The position numbers and the translations under genes are program-made. Under the pieces are notes generated by a model, which was not told the DNA's origin, ran no database searches, and saw nothing but the letters and a program-made list of their open reading frames with translations. Of a stretch of DNA of 12,897 bases, positions 12,802 through 12,897 are shown piece after piece (within the stretch, counting starts at the first letter, position 1; the number at the start of each line of letters is the position of its first letter). Source of the stretch: Anaerolineae bacterium (GTDB lineage Bacteria; Chloroflexota; Anaerolineae; JAADDB01); the NCBI GenBank assembly GCA_015489285.1, contig WGAA01000173.1:1-12897 (forward strand), given 5' to 3'.

Positions 12802-12897
12802 GGTGGCCCGGCTTGTCGGGATTTCCGAGCCTCCTCATTATCCTATATACGGAGGGATGACCGGCCCGGGGACGTTTAGCCGAAGCCCGCGCCACCC

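Noticed and set aside
12837..12842. GATAAT as a -10 box on the minus strand for the leftward run
   Set aside because: No matching -35 box at 16-18 bases; AT-richness alone is not enough for a promoter call.
12857..12895. Possible rightward ORF start (ATG after GGAGGG) at the right edge
   Set aside because: The spacing to the purine stretch is one base and only about 13 codons are visible; cannot be supported.
12876..12897. Possible 3' end of another leftward gene (frame reads GGAGFG then TAA)
   Set aside because: Only six codons fall in the window; a Gly-rich C-terminus is plausible but unprovable here.

Overview
The window is GC-rich DNA with densely packed bacterial genes: a rightward run of nine genes (about 1-7690), then a leftward run of five (12722 back to 7728). 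The two runs meet tail to tail at a strong hairpin. A thermophilic, deep-branching bacterium is the best guess, most likely Chloroflexota. The reasons are the archaeal-type bifunctional FBP aldolase/phosphatase, the style of the two GT4 glycosyltransferases, many strong AGGAGG-type ribosome binding sites, and heptamer-repeat intergenic DNA. This is inferred from gene content; no rRNA or other phylogenetic marker is present.

Rightward run. An ECF-type transporter ATPase, open at the left edge, and its transmembrane partner EcfT overlap by 8 bases. A small TPR protein follows 3 bases later, and a GT4 glycosyltransferase starts directly on its stop codon. After a 66-base gap with a textbook Shine-Dalgarno come aroB (3-dehydroquinate synthase), a site-2-type membrane metalloprotease (M50), a small HD-domain protein, a TyrA-fold dehydrogenase with altered catalytic residues, and a second GT4 glycosyltransferase. 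Gaps here are 5-19 bases, so these five genes probably share a transcript although their functions do not form one obvious pathway.

Leftward run. A membrane protein with a winged-helix-like middle and a C-terminal zinc ribbon is followed by a soluble helical protein of unknown function. A 268-base gap comes next, filled with a compound degenerate repeat (three diverged blocks, each followed by 7-mer arrays). Then come a YdjI-like SPFH protein, nicotinate phosphoribosyltransferase (NAD salvage) and the bifunctional FBP aldolase/phosphatase (gluconeogenesis). The first three proteins resemble, by inference, the SPFH/zinc-ribbon part of the Bacillus PspA-YdjGHI membrane-stress module, without PspA in view and with the zinc ribbon on a separate protein.

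No tRNA, rRNA, CRISPR array, transposase or integrase was seen. The most unusual items are the divergent ABC signature in the ECF ATPase, the TyrA-like protein lacking expected catalytic residues, the rearranged SPFH/zinc-ribbon module, and the compound heptamer repeat that runs into the 3' end of a gene.
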